A stretch of DNA of 58,896 bases from RXIX01 sp003989075 (GTDB lineage: Bacteria > Pseudomonadota > Gammaproteobacteria > Competibacterales > Competibacteraceae). The notes beneath the pieces are model-generated. The model made no database searches. It saw only the letters and a program-made list of their open reading frames with translations, and was not told the DNA's origin. Every line of letters starts with the position of its first letter. The first letter of the stretch is position 1. Below, piece by piece: positions 15,973 to 27,000 of the stretch. The position numbers and the translations under genes are program-made. The DNA lies in the NCBI GenBank assembly GCA_029780415.1, contig JAKOYN010000042.1, positions 1-58,896 of the forward strand, written 5' to 3'.

Positions 15973-18252
15973 TCAACGCGGTGGCCGGCGCTTGCCGCTG
16001 CCGCAGGGACTGCCCTGGGTAAAGGCGCGTGGTGGCCGGCGTTCCACGGCTGGTTGGCTCGCCTGTTTCGGTGCCGGCTGTGCGCGGGCGATGCGCGAGC
16101 CATCGGCGCGCGGTGGCAGGCCGCTGTGCTGGGTCAGAATGGTTTGCGGACCGTGCTTGCGCCCGGCGCGCGTGCCCTCGCCACCACCCAGTCCGGTGCC
16201 GGCCGGCTGCCAGAGGGGAATCAGGTGGCGCTTGCCGTTGCCGATCAGTTCGGCGCGGCCCATGCGCTTGAGCGCCTCGCGCAGCAGCGGCCAGTTTTCG
16301 GCATCGTGATAGCGTAGAAACGCCTTGTGCAGGCGCCGCTGCTTAAGGCCCCGGGCGGAAAACACCAGGTCACCGCGGTCGCGGTGGATGCCCTTGAGCG
16401 GATTGCGCCCGCTGTGGTACATGGCGGTGGCCAGCGCCATCGGGCTGGGCAGAAAGGCTTGCACCTGATCGGCGCGGAAGCCGTTCCGTTTCAGCCACAG
16501 GGCCAGGTTGAGCATGTCTTCATCGGTAGTACCGGGATGGGCGGCGATGAAGTAGGGAATCAGGTACTGTTCCTTGCCGGCTTCCTTTGAGTAGTTCTCG
16601 AACAGTTCCTTGAAGCGCTCATAGGCGCCCATGCCCGGCTTCATCATTTTCGACAGCGGCCCGGCCTCAGTGTGTTCCGGGGCGATCTTCAGATAGCCGC
16701 CGACGTGATGGGTCACCAGTTCGCGCACATAGGCCGGATCGCGCACTGCCAGGTCATAGCGCACCCCGGAGGCGATCAGCACCTTTTTCACCCCGGGCAG
16801 TTCACGCGCCTTGCGATAAAGCTCGATCAGCGCCGAATGATCGGTGTTGAGATTTGAACAAATATCCGGGTAGACGCAGGACAGCTTGCGGCAGCTCCGC
16901 TCGATGTCGGGCGACTTGCAGGCAATGCGGTACATGTTGGCGGTCGGCCCGCCAAGATCGGAAATGACTCCGGTGAAGCCGGGTGTCTTGTCGCGGATCT
17001 CTTCGATTTCGCGCAGGATCGAGGCCTGTGAACGCGACTGGATGATGCGGCCTTCATGCTCGGTGATCGAACAGAAGGTACAGCCGCCAAAGCAGCCGCG
17101 CATGATGTTCACCGAGAAGCGGATCATCTCCCAGGCCGGAATGCGCGCGTTGCCATAGGCCGGATGCGGCGCGCGGGCATAGGGCAGGCCAAAGACCTTG
17201 TCCATTTCCGCCGTGCTCAGCGGCAGCGGCGGTGGATTCAGCCACAGTTCGCGATCGCCATGACGCTGGATCAGGGCGCGGGCATTGCCGGGGTTGGTTT
17301 CCAGATGCAGCAGGCGCGAGGCGTGCGCGTACAGCACCGGGTCATGCTTGACCTGTTCATAGGCGGGCAGGCGGATCACGGTCCTGGCGCGATCGTGGCG
17401 CACGCTGCGGCGTGGCAGCAGCGCTACCGGCGGGGCAGTTGTGGAACCTTGCGCATCCTGCGAGAACGGCTGAGGGAGAGGATTGGCCGGCGTGGCGGCA
17501 TAGGGATCGGGATGCGGCTGGACCGGCCCCGGTGAGTCGATCTCGCTGGAGTCGATTTCCAGCCAGCCTTCCGGCAGGCCCCTGACCACGAACGCGGTGC
17601 CGCGCAGATCGTGCATATCACGGGGATGCTCGCCAGCGGCGACGCGATGCGCCAGCGCGACCAGGGCGCGCTCGGCATTGCCGTACAGCAGCAGATCCGC
17701 TTTTGCATCCAGCAGCACCGAGCGGCGCACCGTATCCGACCAGTAGTCGTAATGGGCGATGCGGCGCAGCGAGGCCTCGATGCCGCCGATGATGATCGGC
17801 GCGTCGGGATAGGCTTCGCGACAGCGCTGGCTGTAGACGATCACTGCGCGGTCCGGGCGTTTGCCGCCTTCGTCATTGGGGGTGTAGGCGTCGTTGTGGC
17901 GCAGCCGCCGATCCGAGGTGTAGCGGTTGACCATCGAATCCATATTGCCGGCGGTGACGCCAAAGAACAGCGCCGGCCGGCCCAGGGCGCGAAACGGTTC
18001 GGCGGAGGTCCAGTCGGGCTGGGCGAGAATGCCCACCCGAAACCCCTGCGCTTCCAGCAGGCGGCCAATGATCGCCATGCCAAAACTGGGGTGATCGACA
18101 TAGGCATCGCCGGTGACCAGGATGACGTCGCAGCAATCCCAGCCCAGCGTATCCATCTCGGCGCGCGACATCGGCAGGAAGGGCGCAACGCCAAACCGCG
18201 CGGCCCAGTATTTGCGATAGGAAAACAGCGGAGTAGCGGTCTGCATGAACAT
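15973..18252 (-). CDS. ygiQ: YgiQ-family radical SAM protein
   Basis: Long radical S-adenosylmethionine protein of the UPF0313 family; the reaction is unknown. The N-terminal cobalamin-binding-like region contains DVILVTGDAYVDHPSFGMAI. The radical SAM core carries the iron-sulfur motif CFGGCTFCSITEHEG near residue 387. A C-terminal region (LYHSGRNPLK-like AMYHSGRNPLKGI) is typical. The frame is also open back to GTG 18330, which overlaps the pilB-like stop by four bases. I chose ATG 18252 because homologues begin just before FSYRKYWAARFG. ATG 18246 is equally possible. The C-terminal 60 residues are low-complexity. Confidence 0.9.
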   Translation of the reverse strand: MFMQTATPLFSYRKYWAARFGVAPFLPMSRAEMDTLGWDCCDVILVTGDAYVDHPSFGMAIIGRLLEAQGFRVGILAQPDWTSAEPFRALGRPALFFGVTAGNMDSMVNRYTSDRRLRHNDAYTPNDEGGKRPDRAVIVYSQRCREAYPDAPIIIGGIEASLRRIAHYDYWSDTVRRSVLLDAKADLLLYGNAERALVALAHRVAAGEHPRDMHDLRGTAFVVRGLPEGWLEIDSSEIDSPGPVQPHPDPYAATPANPLPQPFSQDAQGSTTAPPVALLPRRSVRHDRARTVIRLPAYEQVKHDPVLYAHASRLLHLETNPGNARALIQRHGDRELWLNPPPLPLSTAEMDKVFGLPYARAPHPAYGNARIPAWEMIRFSVNIMRGCFGGCTFCSITEHEGRIIQSRSQASILREIEEIRDKTPGFTGVISDLGGPTANMYRIACKSPDIERSCRKLSCVYPDICSNLNTDHSALIELYRKARELPGVKKVLIASGVRYDLAVRDPAYVRELVTHHVGGYLKIAPEHTEAGPLSKMMKPGMGAYERFKELFENYSKEAGKEQYLIPYFIAAHPGTTDEDMLNLALWLKRNGFRADQVQAFLPSPMALATAMYHSGRNPLKGIHRDRGDLVFSARGLKQRRLHKAFLRYHDAENWPLLREALKRMGRAELIGNGKRHLIPLWQPAGTGLGGGEGTRAGRKHGPQTILTQHSGLPPRADGSRIARAQPAPKQASQPAVERRPPRAFTQGSPCGSGKRRPPR

Positions 18253-18326
18253 CCGGGCGGCGCACGGCCGCGTATTCTGAGCGAAGAGGTCGGGAATTAT
18301 AGCGCTACGGTCCGTCCGTGTCGCGC

Positions 18327-20093
18327 TCACTCCATACGGACGCGATACACCTCGGAGAGGGGGATCAGGCGCTGGCGTGCTGCGTCAAGGGCGTTCTGGG
18401 TCAGGGGACGCATGCCATCCTGGATCGCCTGGGCCCAGAGCTTGTCGGTGTCGACCGCCTGCAGGATGCACTGGCGCAGGGGTGGAGTGACCTGCAGGAA
18501 CTCGTAGACCGCCATGCGCCCGTGAAAGCCCAGGTCATTGCAGTGGGAGCAGCCGCCGCCATGATAGAACGTTTCCGCGGCACTCAGGCCCAGGCTGCGG
18601 TGCAGCGCTTCCTGCGGGGGTTCCTCAACCAGGCAGTCGGGGCAGTTCAGGCGCACCAGACGCTGGTTGACCACGCCGAGCAGCGTGGCGTTGATCAGAT
18701 AGGGCTCGATGCCCATTTCCAGCAGGCGGGTCACGGTTGCGGCGGCGCTGTTGGTGTGCAGCGTGCTCAGCACCAGATGCCCGGTCAGGGCGCTTTCAAC
18801 GGCGATCTGTGCGGTTTCGCGGTCGCGGATCTCGCCGATCATGACCACATCCGGATCGTGGCGCAGCACGTTGCGCAGCACCCGGGCGAAGGTCAGGCCG
18901 GCCGCCGTATTGACCTGGACCTGCTCGATGCCGGGGACGCGGTATTCAACCGGATCCTCAACGGTGATTACGGAGACATTCTGCTGGATGATCTCCTGCA
19001 GCATGCAATACAGCGTGGTTGATTTGCCGCCGCCGGTCGGTCCGGTCACCAGAATCATGCCGCTGCTGCGCTGGATCAGTTCCCGGCAGAGATTCAGTTC
19101 ATGTGGGCGAAAGCCGATGTCATCGAGGTTCTTCAGATTGGCCTGCTTATTGAGGATGCGGATGGCGACGCTTTCGCCCTCGACGGTGGGCATGATGGAC
19201 AAGCGTAGATCGACGGTGTTGCCATCGCAGATGATGCGGCTTTGCCCGTCCTGGGGCAGGCGCTTGATAGCGATGTTCATGCCGCCGAGGATCTTCAGGC
19301 GGCTGATCACGCCGCGCGCGGTAGTCTTGTTGAAGCAGGAGATGTCCACCAGGGTGCCGTCGATGCGAAAAATCAGATTGGCGCCTTCCTCGGTCGGGCG
19401 GATGTGGATATCCGAGGCCCGGCGGCGAATCCCGCTCTTGAGCAGATGATTGACGAAGCGGACGATGGGCTTTTGCTGGCTCAGGCGCTCGGCCAGTTGC
19501 CGCTCCAGTTCCTGAACGGACGGACTTTCGGGCTCGAAGAGCGCATTGATCGACTGGGTGCTGCTTTCGCTGATGTCGTTCCGGTAGTAGCGGTCAATGG
19601 CAACCAGGATATCGCTGCGCGCGGCGATGACGATTTCGATAGGCTTGCCGGTGACGAAAGCCAGGGTCTGAATCGCGTCATTGTCGGTGGGGTCGTCCAT
19701 GGCCACGACGATGCGCTTGCCGTCCAGCAGGGCAATCGGCAGAAGCCGATATTGCCGGGCCAGTTCTTCCGGCAGGTAGCTCAGAGCCTGGCTGTCAATA
19801 TCGAAATCGGCCAGATACACGAACGGCAGCTTGAGCTTTTCCGCCAGTGCCAGATGCAAGTCTTCATCGCTGACGATGCCACGCTGTTCGAGGATTTCGC
19901 CCAGGCGCAGGGTGCGACTGCTCGGATCGAGTATGGGGATCGCTGCATCGTTCGGATTTTCGAGTTTCGGTAGCGCGGTCAGAGTCGGCAGGGTCGACGT
20001 GGCTTTCCTGTCCAGCAGATAGCTGACCAACTCGGAGAACCTGTGGACAACAAAGGCATGGGACTGCTTGATCGGTATGGCTGTTGGTGGCAT
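18327..20093 (-). CDS. Type II secretion / type IV pilus assembly ATPase (GspE/PilB family)
   Basis: A 588-residue hexameric motor ATPase. The N-terminal MshE-like domain (about residues 55-160, GEILEQRGIVSDEDLHLALA) is of the kind that can bind c-di-GMP. The catalytic domain has Walker A GPTGGGKST, the Asp box ITVEDPVEYRVPGI, Walker B VVMIGEIRDRETAQIA and the His box HLVLSTLHTNSA. A four-cysteine zinc knuckle (CPDC, CSHC) near residues 500-535 is normal for the family. It could power the pilus whose PilE and PilY1 are encoded at the right end, or a separate secretion system. No other system genes adjoin it. Confidence 0.88.
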   Translation of the reverse strand: MPPTAIPIKQSHAFVVHRFSELVSYLLDRKATSTLPTLTALPKLENPNDAAIPILDPSSRTLRLGEILEQRGIVSDEDLHLALAEKLKLPFVYLADFDIDSQALSYLPEELARQYRLLPIALLDGKRIVVAMDDPTDNDAIQTLAFVTGKPIEIVIAARSDILVAIDRYYRNDISESSTQSINALFEPESPSVQELERQLAERLSQQKPIVRFVNHLLKSGIRRRASDIHIRPTEEGANLIFRIDGTLVDISCFNKTTARGVISRLKILGGMNIAIKRLPQDGQSRIICDGNTVDLRLSIMPTVEGESVAIRILNKQANLKNLDDIGFRPHELNLCRELIQRSSGMILVTGPTGGGKSTTLYCMLQEIIQQNVSVITVEDPVEYRVPGIEQVQVNTAAGLTFARVLRNVLRHDPDVVMIGEIRDRETAQIAVESALTGHLVLSTLHTNSAAATVTRLLEMGIEPYLINATLLGVVNQRLVRLNCPDCLVEEPPQEALHRSLGLSAAETFYHGGGCSHCNDLGFHGRMAVYEFLQVTPPLRQCILQAVDTDKLWAQAIQDGMRPLTQNALDAARQRLIPLSEVYRVRME

Positions 20094-20252
20094 GGGCGTG
20101 CAGTGGCATCAGCCGGGCGCTGCCGGTACAGCGGCAGACGTGGAGCGGGCAGCGATTTTCGCATTCGCTGCGCACATAGGCTACTGCAGGATGCACAGAC
20201 GCACCCCGATGCGGGCCCTGGCAGCAGGCATGCCTGCCGCTGGATCAGACCA

Positions 20253-23200
20253 TCACGCCTGGACTGGATCCTGAACCCCGGAATCCGTCCCGGCATCACC
20301 TGTGCCCAGGGTCACCGTCACCCGGTGCAGGCGGCCATCGTGGAACAGCGGGATGCAGGCTGCGCCGGCTGCGATCATGCCGGGCTGGCCATCGATCATC
20401 ACCGCCACCACCCGGGCGGTGCAGCTTTCGGGATTGTCCACGGTAATGGCATAGCTCGCATCGCCCTCCGGCAGCCGATAGCGCAGGCTGAAGCCCGGCC
20501 AGGAGTCGGGAATGCAGGGCCGCAGGCGCAGATCGGTGCCATCGACCCGGTGCAGGCCGAGCATCGATTCCAGCGCTACGCGCAGCAGCCAGCCCGCCGA
20601 ACCGGTATACCAGGTCCAGCCGCCGCGCCCGACATGCGGCGCCACGCCATAAATATCGGCAGCGATCACATAAGGCTCGACCTGATAGCGGGCTACTGCT
20701 GCCGGGTCCAGGCTGTGGCGCACCGGGCCGAGCATGGCCAGCAGTGGTGCGGCCCGTTCGCGCCGACCGAGCATGGCCAGCGCCTGCACCACCCACAGCG
20801 CGGCGTGGGTGTACTGGCCACCGTTTTCGCGCACCCCGGCCACGTAGCCCTTGATATAGCCCGGATCGTGTGGGGTATCGACAAAGGGCGGTGTCAATAG
20901 CCGGATCAGCCCATCGTCCTCAGCGATCAGATGCTCCTCAACCGCATCCAGCGCGGCCTCGGCGCGGGCCAGCGGCGCGGCCTGCGAAAGCACCGCCCAG
21001 GCCTGCGCCAGGGCATCGATCCGGCATTCGTCACTGGCTGCTGAGCCAAGCACTGCGCCATTGTCATACCAGGCGCGGCGATACCAGGCGCCATCCCAGC
21101 CCTGTTCATTGAGCGCCTTGGCCAGATGGCGGCGAAAAGCCGCGTAGCGCCGTGCCCGGTTCGGATCGCCGTGCTGGCCGCAGATCGGCACGAAAGCGCC
21201 GAGAATCGTGTACAGGAAAAAGCCCAGCCAGACGCTCTCACCGCGCCCCTCGCGGCCCACCCGGTTCATGCCATCGTTCCAATCGCCGCTGCCCATGAGC
21301 GGCAGGCCGTGCGCGCCCTGGGTCAGCGAGCGATCCAGCGCCCGGCAGCAGTGCTCATAGAAACTGGCGCTCTCATCGGCTGGTTCCGGCTGCAGAAACG
21401 CCTCGTCCTCGCCCTCGGCCAGCGCGCGCGCGCGCAGAAAGGGCACTGGTTCGCCAAACAGGCTCCAGTCACCGGTGGCATGCGCATAGAAGGCGGCCAG
21501 GTAGGGCAGCCATAGCAGGTCATCGCTGAAGCGGGTGCGGATGCCCTGGCTGAGCGGTGGGTGCCACCAGTGCAGCACATCGCCCTCGACAAACTGGTGG
21601 GCGGCATGCAGCAGCAGTTGCTGGCGGGTCAGTTGCGGGTCGTAGTAGAGCAGTGCTGCGGCATCCTGCAACTGGTCGCGAAAGCCAAAGGCACCGCCGG
21701 ACTGGTAGAACGCACTGCGCGCCCACAACCGGCAGGCGAGTGTTTGGTAGGCAGCCCAGCCGTTGACCATCAGGTCCAGATCCGGTGCCGGGGTATGAAT
21801 ACGTACCCGGTCCAGCCAGTTCTGCCAGAAGCTTTGTGCCGCGTGCAACGCCGCTGCTGCCGCGCCCTTGGCCCGGTAATGCTCGACCAGAGCGCGCGCT
21901 TCGTCGCGGCCCTCGGTCTCGCCGAGCAGGAAGGTGGCCTCAATCGTGGCGCCCGCTGCCAGCACCAGATTGGCCTGCAGGGCCAGGCAGGGATCGGGTG
22001 CGCTGCCCAGGTGACCGCTGAGATCGTGACCGGGACGCAGCGCCGCCGGTCGTGCCGGACTGCCGTGCAGGCCGATGAACTCGGCGCGGTCAGCGCTGAC
22101 ATGCACCGGCGTGTGCTCGGGCATGGCCAGGGCGGCAAAGGCGATGCGTCCGGCGAACTCGCGATTGTGATTTTCGGCCAGCAGTGCGCCGCTCAGCGGA
22201 TCGCGTTCGACCCGCAGGGCGCTGGCCTGTTCGCCGGGCAGCACGCCGAGCACCAGCCGCGCATAGGCAAACAGGGCCAGCCGGCGCGGTCGGTCGCTGG
22301 GGTTGTGCAGGCGCACCCAGGCCAGTTTGAGCGGGTCGGTGCGTGGCACGAACAGCCAGAGTTCCTGGTTCAGGCGCGGATCATGCTGGCGATAGCGGCA
22401 ATAGCCAAAACCGTAGCCGATTTCAAAGCATCCGGGGCGCGGTGCTGGGCCGGGCGTGAGCGACCAGAACTCGCCGCTGTCCTCGTCGCGCAGGTACAGT
22501 GCCTCGCCATGTGGATCGAGCAGTGGATCGTTGTACCACGGGGTCAGGCGGTTCTCGCGGCTGTTCTGGCTCCAGGTGCAGCCGGCGCCGGTTTCGCTGG
22601 CCAGAAAGCCGAAATGCGGATTGGCGACCACGTGGGTCCAGGGTTGCGGCGGCAGGCCGAGGCGGCCCTGGGCATCGGTTTGCAGGCGGATGCGGTATTC
22701 GCGGCCATCAGCGCTGAAGCCGCCATAGCCGTTCCAGAATTGCAGATCATCGCCCGCTGGCGGCGGCAATGCCGGTGCGGGCGGTATTGGCGCGCGCGCT
22801 TCGGTGAGCCGCTGGCCGCTGCTGCTGAAGTCGCCCTGGGCAGTGGCGACCTGAAAGGCGGTGATGACCATGGCCGGTGCGGCATAGCGGGTGGCCAGAT
22901 CCAGGGCGGTATCGCGGTCGGCGGCGGCACCGAGCAGGAAGCAGAGTTGTGCGCTGGCGCCCGGTTGCAGGGTCAGAACCCGGCGCAGGCTGATGATCGG
23001 ATCGAGGACGTTGCCAACCGTACCGGTCAAGGTCTCCGCTGTCGTCAGTGCCCGGGGCAATGCCCGGCTGTAGCCACGTCCGAGGAAGCGTGCGCGGTCG
23101 GTTTCGTACTGGGGGGGATCGCTATTGATTTCGCCGGCCAGGGCATGGACCAGCCAGCAGGGTGCTTCGCCCGGCGAGCGGGGTCGCCGCCGCGCCAGCA

Positions 23201-23705
23201 GTGCCCGTGCCGGTGCGTTCCATTCGGTCTGTACGAACAGTTTGGAAAAGGCGGGATGAGCAGCATCGGCGGCCCAGTGGTTGAGCGCCAGTTCGGCATA
23301 GCTGGTCAGGGCGATGCGCCGGGGTGTGGCGCTGGTGTTGTGCAGGGTGATGCGGCGCAGTTCCAGTTCGGTATCCGGGGCCAGGCACAGCTCCAGGCGG
23401 GCGTCGATGCCGTCATGCAGGCAGCTCAGTTCGCCCAGTCCGGGGGCGAAGCGGTAGCCGTAGCGGGCAGATGCGCCGGGTGCGGGCATGGTGCCGAGCG
23501 ACCAGACTGCACCGCTATCTTCGTCGCGCAGGTAGATGAAAAAGCCGTCGCTATCCTCGGTGGGGTCGGCGCTCCAGCGGGTCAGGGCTTGGCCGTTCCA
23601 GGCGGCGTAACCGGTGCCGGCGGTGGTGAGGAAGGTGCTGTAGCGACCCTGGGTGAGCAGGTGACCGTCGGCGGCGTGCGCGTGCTGGATGATATCGGTG
23701 TGCAT
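20253..23705 (-). CDS. GH94 phosphorylase-like protein, related to the C-terminus of cyclic glucan synthase
   Basis: About 1150 residues. Two supersandwich domains (residues 15-260 and 320-590; each has an LRDEDSG motif) are followed by an (alpha/alpha)6 barrel with QSGGAFGFRDQLQDAAALLY and the catalytic-acid region GSGDWNDGMNRVG near residue 820. Known relatives are 1,2-beta-oligoglucan phosphorylases and the chain-length-controlling GH94 domain of NdvB. It has no signal peptide, so it is cytoplasmic. Phosphorolysis of beta-1,2-glucooligosaccharides to glucose 1-phosphate is the likely role, fitting the glucanase and beta-glucosidase genes at 37-42 kb. The start at 23705 has GGGAGAG upstream; an earlier ATG lacks support. 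Confidence 0.85.
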   Translation of the reverse strand: MHTDIIQHAHAADGHLLTQGRYSTFLTTAGTGYAAWNGQALTRWSADPTEDSDGFFIYLRDEDSGAVWSLGTMPAPGASARYGYRFAPGLGELSCLHDGIDARLELCLAPDTELELRRITLHNTSATPRRIALTSYAELALNHWAADAAHPAFSKLFVQTEWNAPARALLARRRPRSPGEAPCWLVHALAGEINSDPPQYETDRARFLGRGYSRALPRALTTAETLTGTVGNVLDPIISLRRVLTLQPGASAQLCFLLGAAADRDTALDLATRYAAPAMVITAFQVATAQGDFSSSGQRLTEARAPIPPAPALPPPAGDDLQFWNGYGGFSADGREYRIRLQTDAQGRLGLPPQPWTHVVANPHFGFLASETGAGCTWSQNSRENRLTPWYNDPLLDPHGEALYLRDEDSGEFWSLTPGPAPRPGCFEIGYGFGYCRYRQHDPRLNQELWLFVPRTDPLKLAWVRLHNPSDRPRRLALFAYARLVLGVLPGEQASALRVERDPLSGALLAENHNREFAGRIAFAALAMPEHTPVHVSADRAEFIGLHGSPARPAALRPGHDLSGHLGSAPDPCLALQANLVLAAGATIEATFLLGETEGRDEARALVEHYRAKGAAAAALHAAQSFWQNWLDRVRIHTPAPDLDLMVNGWAAYQTLACRLWARSAFYQSGGAFGFRDQLQDAAALLYYDPQLTRQQLLLHAAHQFVEGDVLHWWHPPLSQGIRTRFSDDLLWLPYLAAFYAHATGDWSLFGEPVPFLRARALAEGEDEAFLQPEPADESASFYEHCCRALDRSLTQGAHGLPLMGSGDWNDGMNRVGREGRGESVWLGFFLYTILGAFVPICGQHGDPNRARRYAAFRRHLAKALNEQGWDGAWYRRAWYDNGAVLGSAASDECRIDALAQAWAVLSQAAPLARAEAALDAVEEHLIAEDDGLIRLLTPPFVDTPHDPGYIKGYVAGVRENGGQYTHAALWVVQALAMLGRRERAAPLLAMLGPVRHSLDPAAVARYQVEPYVIAADIYGVAPHVGRGGWTWYTGSAGWLLRVALESMLGLHRVDGTDLRLRPCIPDSWPGFSLRYRLPEGDASYAITVDNPESCTARVVAVMIDGQPGMIAAGAACIPLFHDGRLHRVTVTLGTGDAGTDSGVQDPVQA

Positions 23706-24027
23706 GGGTTGAAGCTCTCCCGGCGGACTGGAAACCTGGGCATCGTCTGTGCAAGGCCATCTGTAATTGTAGTCCGGTGGCGCGTAGTCTGAGCGGGTCA
23801 ATTGCATTGAAGTCAGTCATGCAATGTATGCAGCTCTTTATTCGCTGCATCCTGTGCCCTGCTAAGATTGGCAAGGATCATGCGCAAAAGGCGGTCAGTG
23901 CTCTTGTGAAGGGGGTTGACGGTATCGCGCTTGGGTTGTGGAGTGTCATAAAACTGAATGAAACTAATTTTTAGAATTATGTTTTATATTGTAAAAAATT
24001 CATAAAATAAGAATTTAGGAGATTCTG
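23706..24027. promoter_or_regulatory. Divergent intergenic region; promoter of the restriction operon
   Basis: About 320 bases with no gene between the GH94 gene (minus) and the methyltransferase (plus). The last 80 bases are strikingly AT-rich (23944-24020) compared with the surroundings. They end with AGGAG six bases before the methyltransferase ATG. I see no clear -35/-10 pair. The drop in GC marks the left edge of the acquired defence operon. Confidence 0.5.
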
Positions 24028-27000
24028 ATGTCTGATTTGAATCAACGCCTGAAGGCGGCCCTGCTTTCACTCGTTCCCAGTGATGGCAGTTCCATTGGTA
24101 ACGCTGCACTGCGCAGGGAGGCGGAAGCGCGGCTTCAGGCGGATGGGTTGAGCGTGAGCGAAGCCGATTACTGGCAGGCACATGCTGATCTGATCGCTGA
24201 TGGATCGTTGCTGAAGGGGCAGGGGCGCGGCGGTTCCGTGCGCTTGGCTAAAGCGACCACTGAGGATTTCTCGCTGGTTCATCAAGTTGCTCCCGCACCG
24301 GAGCCGGTTCCGGCCAAGGCGGCGAATCCGGCCACGCTCAAGACAACGCCGCCGGCCACGAAGCGGGCAACCGATGAAGCGCTCCAAATCATTTCCTACC
24401 GCCACCAGGATAGGCGCAAGAATAATCCAGAGGTTGGCATGGTCACGCCGGCCACTGATCCGGAAGCGGGCAAAACCCGTTGGGCGTTTGATCCGCACCT
24501 TGATCCTCGCTTGCAGTTCGATTCGCAGCGCAGCCGGGTGGAAACCCTTATCGATGATGCGCTGGCCAGTGGTGATACTGAGCATATGCGGTGTGCGCTG
24601 GAAGAATTGAGGCGTCTGCAAGCGCCGTATTTGAATTGGGCGGGTAAGGCTGAGCGCACCAGTTTCGAGGTGGATACGGTCAGTCTGCATGTGCATGAGC
24701 GCATCGATCCGGCCAGTATCCTCTCTGCTGTGCGCAAGGCGATGTCAAGCAGAGGGGCAGGGATAAGGGACAGCGGCGCGGAAACTGGCAAGATGCGGGC
24801 TATTCAGCCTGGCCTGTTTGATGCGCCATTTGAGAATTTGCCGCTGCGCGATGCGATTGACTTTTACCGCCATGAACGCGGCTGGGCGAATCGATTGGTT
24901 GCCGGTGATTCGCTGCTGGTGATGAACAGCTTGATTCACAAGGAGAGCATGGCCGGCAAGGTGCAGATGATCTATTTCGATCCGCCCTACGGCATCAAGT
25001 ATGGCTCCAACTTCCAGCCGTTCGTGGGCAAGCGTGACGTGAAGGATCGGAATGACGCTGATCTGACTCAGGAACCGGAGATGATTAAGGCGTTCCGGGA
25101 TACGTGGGAACTCGGCATTCATTCCTACCTGACCTATCTGCGTGATCGGCTATGGTTGGCACGCGAACTACTTAATGAAACTGGAAGCATGTTCGTGCAG
25201 ATATCAGACGAGAATCTGCACCATGTGCGGGAAATCATGGATGAGGTCTTCGGCTCAGATAACTTCTGCTCGCTGATCTCCTACGAAACCACAACCGGCC
25301 AGACCTCACAACTACTTGCCCAAACCAACGACTTCATCGTTTGGTACGCAAAAAGCAAAAATTCATGCAAGTTCAAACTTCTCTACAAGCCTAAACTTGC
25401 GGGTGAAGAAGGCGGAACTGGGTATCGATTCGTTGAAACCAAAGCAGGCGCTGAACAAGCGTACGAAGGCAACTTGAACCCTGGCGACAGAGTGTTCATG
25501 AAAGGGGATGCGACATCACAACGTCAAGGGCGCCCTTCTGGAGAGGGAAGTGCGATGCACTTCCCGGTCATTTGCTGCGGCATCCCTTATGAGCCTAGAG
25601 GTGGTCGTGGCTGGTCAACTACTCAAGAAGGCATGAACCGCCTCTTGAAGGTTAGCCGCTTGATACCTAACGGCATCAACATGGCTTACAAGCGCTACCT
25701 AGAAGACTCTCCCGTGGTTGCGCATACGGCTTCGTGGCGTGACACCGGTAGCGGGTTCATGTCTGACAAGATGTATGTCGTGCAGACGAATCAAAAGATC
25801 ATCGAACGCTGTATACTCATGACCACCGATCCCGGCGACCTCGTTCTCGATCCGACATGTGGGAGCGGCACCACTGCCTTCGTTGCAGAGAAATGGGGCC
25901 GGCGCTGGATTACTTGCGATACTTCTCGCGTTGCCGTCACATTGACCAAGCAACGTTTGATGACTGCCAGCTATGACTATTACGAACTCAAATACCCGCA
26001 CGAAGGCTTGAAAGGCGGCTTCATCTACAAAACCGTGCCGCACGTCACCTTGAAGTCCATCGCCAACAATCCGGACATCGACAGCATTTATGAGCGCATG
26101 CACCCGGCGATTGAAAGCGCACTGGCGGAGTTGAACAAAATACTCAGCGCCGTTCACCCTGAGCGTATCGAAGGGCAGGCTCCGACACGCTCACCCCGAA
26201 CGGAAGGGTTGCAGGAATGGGAAGTACCCTTCGACTTTCCGGTCGATTGGCCCAACTCAGCGCGCCCACCCTTCGACGCCTTTCACACCGCCCGGCAGGC
26301 CATGCAGCGCCAGATGGATGCCTCCATCGCCGCCCACGCCGACCAGGAAGTGCTCTACGACCAGCCGACGATCAACAAGAACCGCCTGCGCATCACCGGC
26401 CCATTCACCGTCGAAGCCGTGCCCTTCCCCAGCGTCAAGGCCCTTGACGAAGCCAGCGGCCCCGACGAGGCCGACACCAGCATTGCCCGCACCGGCGAGT
26501 CTGGCCGTCAGCATCAATGGCGCGACGAACTGCTGAAAACCGGGATTCGTGGGAATGGCGGGCGGATGTTCAATTTCGCCGACCTCGAAGCACTTCCTTC
26601 CGACCACGACATCCGCAACCTGCACGCCGTCGGCCATCTCGACAGCGGCGAAAGGGTCGTCGTCAGCTTCGGGCCCGAACATGCGGCGCTGGAGCAACGC
26701 CAAGTCGCCAACGCCCTGAACGAGGCCGGCAGCCTGTTCCCACTGCCGAAGATAATCATCTTCTGCGCCTTCACCTTCGACCCCGAAGCCGCCAAGGACA
26801 TCGACGGCCTCAAGGGCATCACCGCCCTGAAGGCCCAAATGAACACCGACCTGCTGACCGAAGACCTGAAGAAGGCGAAGTCGTCCAACCAGAGCTTCTG
26901 GCTCATGGGCCAACCCGAGGTCGAAGTCCGTACCCTGAAGGATGGTCGCTACGAGGTTGAAGTGCACGGCTTCGACTACTTCGACACGGTCAAGGGCGAA

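Noticed and set aside
21561..23792. 743-codon plus-strand open frame
   Set aside because: It lies wholly antisense to the GH94 gene, which has clear domains; the composition is typical of a shadow frame.
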